The position numbers and the translations under genes were made by a program. This document shows positions 4,696-5,939 of a DNA stretch of 5,939 nt, piece after piece (positions within the stretch are counted from its first letter, which is position 1; every line of letters starts with the position of its first letter). The notes beneath the pieces were generated by a model, which worked only from the letters and a program-made list of their open reading frames with translations, had not been told where the DNA came from and made no database searches. The stretch comes from Chlamydiales bacterium (lineage in GTDB: Bacteria; Chlamydiota; Chlamydiia; Chlamydiales; JAACFD01). The stretch lies in the NCBI GenBank assembly GCA_009937555.1, contig JAACFD010000138.1, positions 1 through 5,939 of the forward strand. The letters run 5' to 3'.

Positions 4696-5939
4696 TTAAA
4701 AATGAATTCCTATTGTAAAAAAGAAGTTTCCTACATCGTCCTCTTTAAAATCTGGTTTAACTGGGTTACCCCAACCTAGTACAACCGGTGGCATACTAGG
4801 AAGAATGTGAAATTGTACTCCAGCACCATAAGAGCCTTTAAACTTTTTCAAGGTGTTTATGTGAAACCTTTTCCCATTAAGGTCTCCTACATCAATAAAG
4901 ACAAAGGGTACTAGATACTTATTCAAGCGATAGTCCAGTTCTGTAGAAATTAGAGTTGAGGACAACCCTCCTTTTGTTAGTTTAGAAATTACCTCTGATC
5001 CGCCAGGTGATTTTACCACATAACGAGGCCCTAAAATAGGAGATTTATAACCTCTAACAGAGAAATCACCACCTAAAAATAAGCGCTCATTAAAGGGAAC
5101 AAAACTGTCCGAACGCTGCGGGGAGATAAAGTGTAAATCAAAACGATTTTTTACTATAAGTTTCTCTGTGATATCAAAATACAATGTATTTTCATAGCTT
5201 AATTTAAAAAACTTATGATCTCCCCCTACTCCAGCAAACTCTCCTGTCAACTGAGAGAACAGGCCTCTAGTCGGCATAACCGGATGGTTAGTAGAGTCAT
5301 AAGTGATTCCAGCTCCGATAGATGAAGTAACTCCATTCCCTTTCTCGGCATCGCTTAAAACTTCATCTTTTAGAGGTTTCATGAAGCGCTCATAAGCTCT
5401 TTCATCATAAAGGGCTTCAGCCAGTGTATCTATTTCATCACTAGTTTTATCGCTATTAGCTGGGTCGTTGTTCAGCTCTGTCTTAATTTGAGCTAATGTA
5501 AAAGCTCCCGAACGACGAACTTCTGCATTCGCTAAGCTTTGATACTCTTCTTTAAAACGGGACACCCCTAACCTAGAAGTATCTAGTTTTGTATATACTC
5601 TAGTATCAGATATTTTATAAAAAATTTGAGTCCTTAGAAAGGCATTTAAGTTGTAAATACCATATACAGCCAAGTTTCTTGACTTTGTCTCTTGGTCACT
5701 ACTTAAGCGGCTATAGTGATAATCTCCTTCAATTCTAAATGTCCAGGGAGTATCCAAAAAGTGAGGTTTAGCCCATGCCACTGAAGTTTGCTTATCTCGT
5801 GCTCCCATAGAAAGCTTAGAGTAGAAGTTTTCTCCACCACCTCTTAGAGAGTGAATCCCTTCATCTGCTAAATTAGCTATGCCTCTTACATTAAAGTTAT
5901 TCTCTTGAAAGCTAAGCCCCCCAATCAGTTTCTCATGCT
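4696..5939 (-). CDS. bamA: Outer-membrane assembly factor BamA (Omp85), barrel part; 5' end cut by window edge
   Basis: BamA folds and inserts beta-barrel proteins into the outer membrane. Only the C-terminal barrel is here: the frame is open from the right edge, so the ATG at 5808 is internal. My translation of the edge gives HEKLIGGLSFQENNFNVRG, then IANLADEGIHSLRGGGENFY, then SKLSMGARDK, matching the first barrel strands; the POTRA domains lie beyond 5939. The 413 residues end in a C-terminal Phe (NFFFTIGIHF), the usual outer-membrane beta-signal. Other landmarks: PHFLDTPW (about 5766-5743), TSSIGAGITYDSTNHPVMPTRG (about 5328-5263), and the Omp85 hallmark VRGY in FLGGDFSVRGYKSPILGPR (5058-5047), whose Arg sits in the loop that folds into the barrel. 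Odd feature: an approximately 85-residue polar, helix-prone stretch (about 5589-5335) where E. coli has a shorter extracellular loop. skp follows after 19 nt. Confidence 0.95.
   Translation of the reverse strand, partial: HEKLIGGLSFQENNFNVRGIANLADEGIHSLRGGGENFYSKLSMGARDKQTSVAWAKPHFLDTPWTFRIEGDYHYSRLSSDQETKSRNLAVYGIYNLNAFLRTQIFYKISDTRVYTKLDTSRLGVSRFKEEYQSLANAEVRRSGAFTLAQIKTELNNDPANSDKTSDEIDTLAEALYDERAYERFMKPLKDEVLSDAEKGNGVTSSIGAGITYDSTNHPVMPTRGLFSQLTGEFAGVGGDHKFFKLSYENTLYFDITEKLIVKNRFDLHFISPQRSDSFVPFNERLFLGGDFSVRGYKSPILGPRYVVKSPGGSEVISKLTKGGLSSTLISTELDYRLNKYLVPFVFIDVGDLNGKRFHINTLKKFKGSYGAGVQFHILPSMPPVVLGWGNPVKPDFKEDDVGNFFFTIGIHF

Noticed and set aside
5806..5808. ATG as the start of a 370-residue outer-membrane protein
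   Set aside because: The frame stays open upstream to the window edge, and the extra 43 residues match the first barrel strands of BamA, so this Met is internal.

Overview
The window is AT-rich (roughly 60% A+T by eye). It is almost entirely coding, and every supported gene lies on the minus strand. Reading in the direction of transcription (right to left) the genes are: the 3' part of bamA/omp85 (outer-membrane beta-barrel assembly), skp/ompH (periplasmic chaperone), lpxD (third acylation step of lipid A synthesis), an unrecognised membrane-anchored protein of 342 residues, fabH (ketoacyl-ACP synthase III) and the 5' part of fabD (malonyl-CoA:ACP transacylase). Both end genes run off the window.

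The run omp85-ompH-lpxD, the nearby fabH-fabD pair, the OmpH type and the plant-like GLSLGEY active-site motif of FabD suggest a member of the Chlamydiae, more likely an environmental (Parachlamydiales-type) lineage than Chlamydia itself. This is inference from recalled gene order and motifs; no search was run.

Layout: 4696-5939 bamA barrel domain; 4074-4676 skp, 19 nt downstream; 3993-4073 an 81-nt spacer with a 12-bp palindrome and a strong intrinsic terminator whose U-tract runs straight into the Shine-Dalgarno (SD) sequence of lpxD; 2940-3992 lpxD; 1901-2929 the unknown gene, 10 nt after lpxD and without a visible SD; 1819-1900 an 82-nt spacer with a good sigma70/sigma66-like promoter and a small hairpin over the fabH SD; 829-1818 fabH; 1-815 fabD, 13 nt after fabH. 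There is no gene-free stretch above 300 bases.

The genes form an envelope-building cluster. FabD and FabH supply and start fatty-acid chains on ACP, LpxD uses a 3-hydroxyacyl-ACP to N-acylate the lipid A precursor, and Skp and BamA deliver and insert the proteins of the same outer membrane. Transcription appears split into bamA-skp (ending at the terminator, perhaps leakily), lpxD-unknown gene, and fabH-fabD from its own promoter. I see no defence system, mobile element, CRISPR array or RNA gene. The points most worth following are the terminator/SD junction, the unknown lpxD-coupled protein, the enlarged polar loop in BamA and the SD hairpin of fabH.
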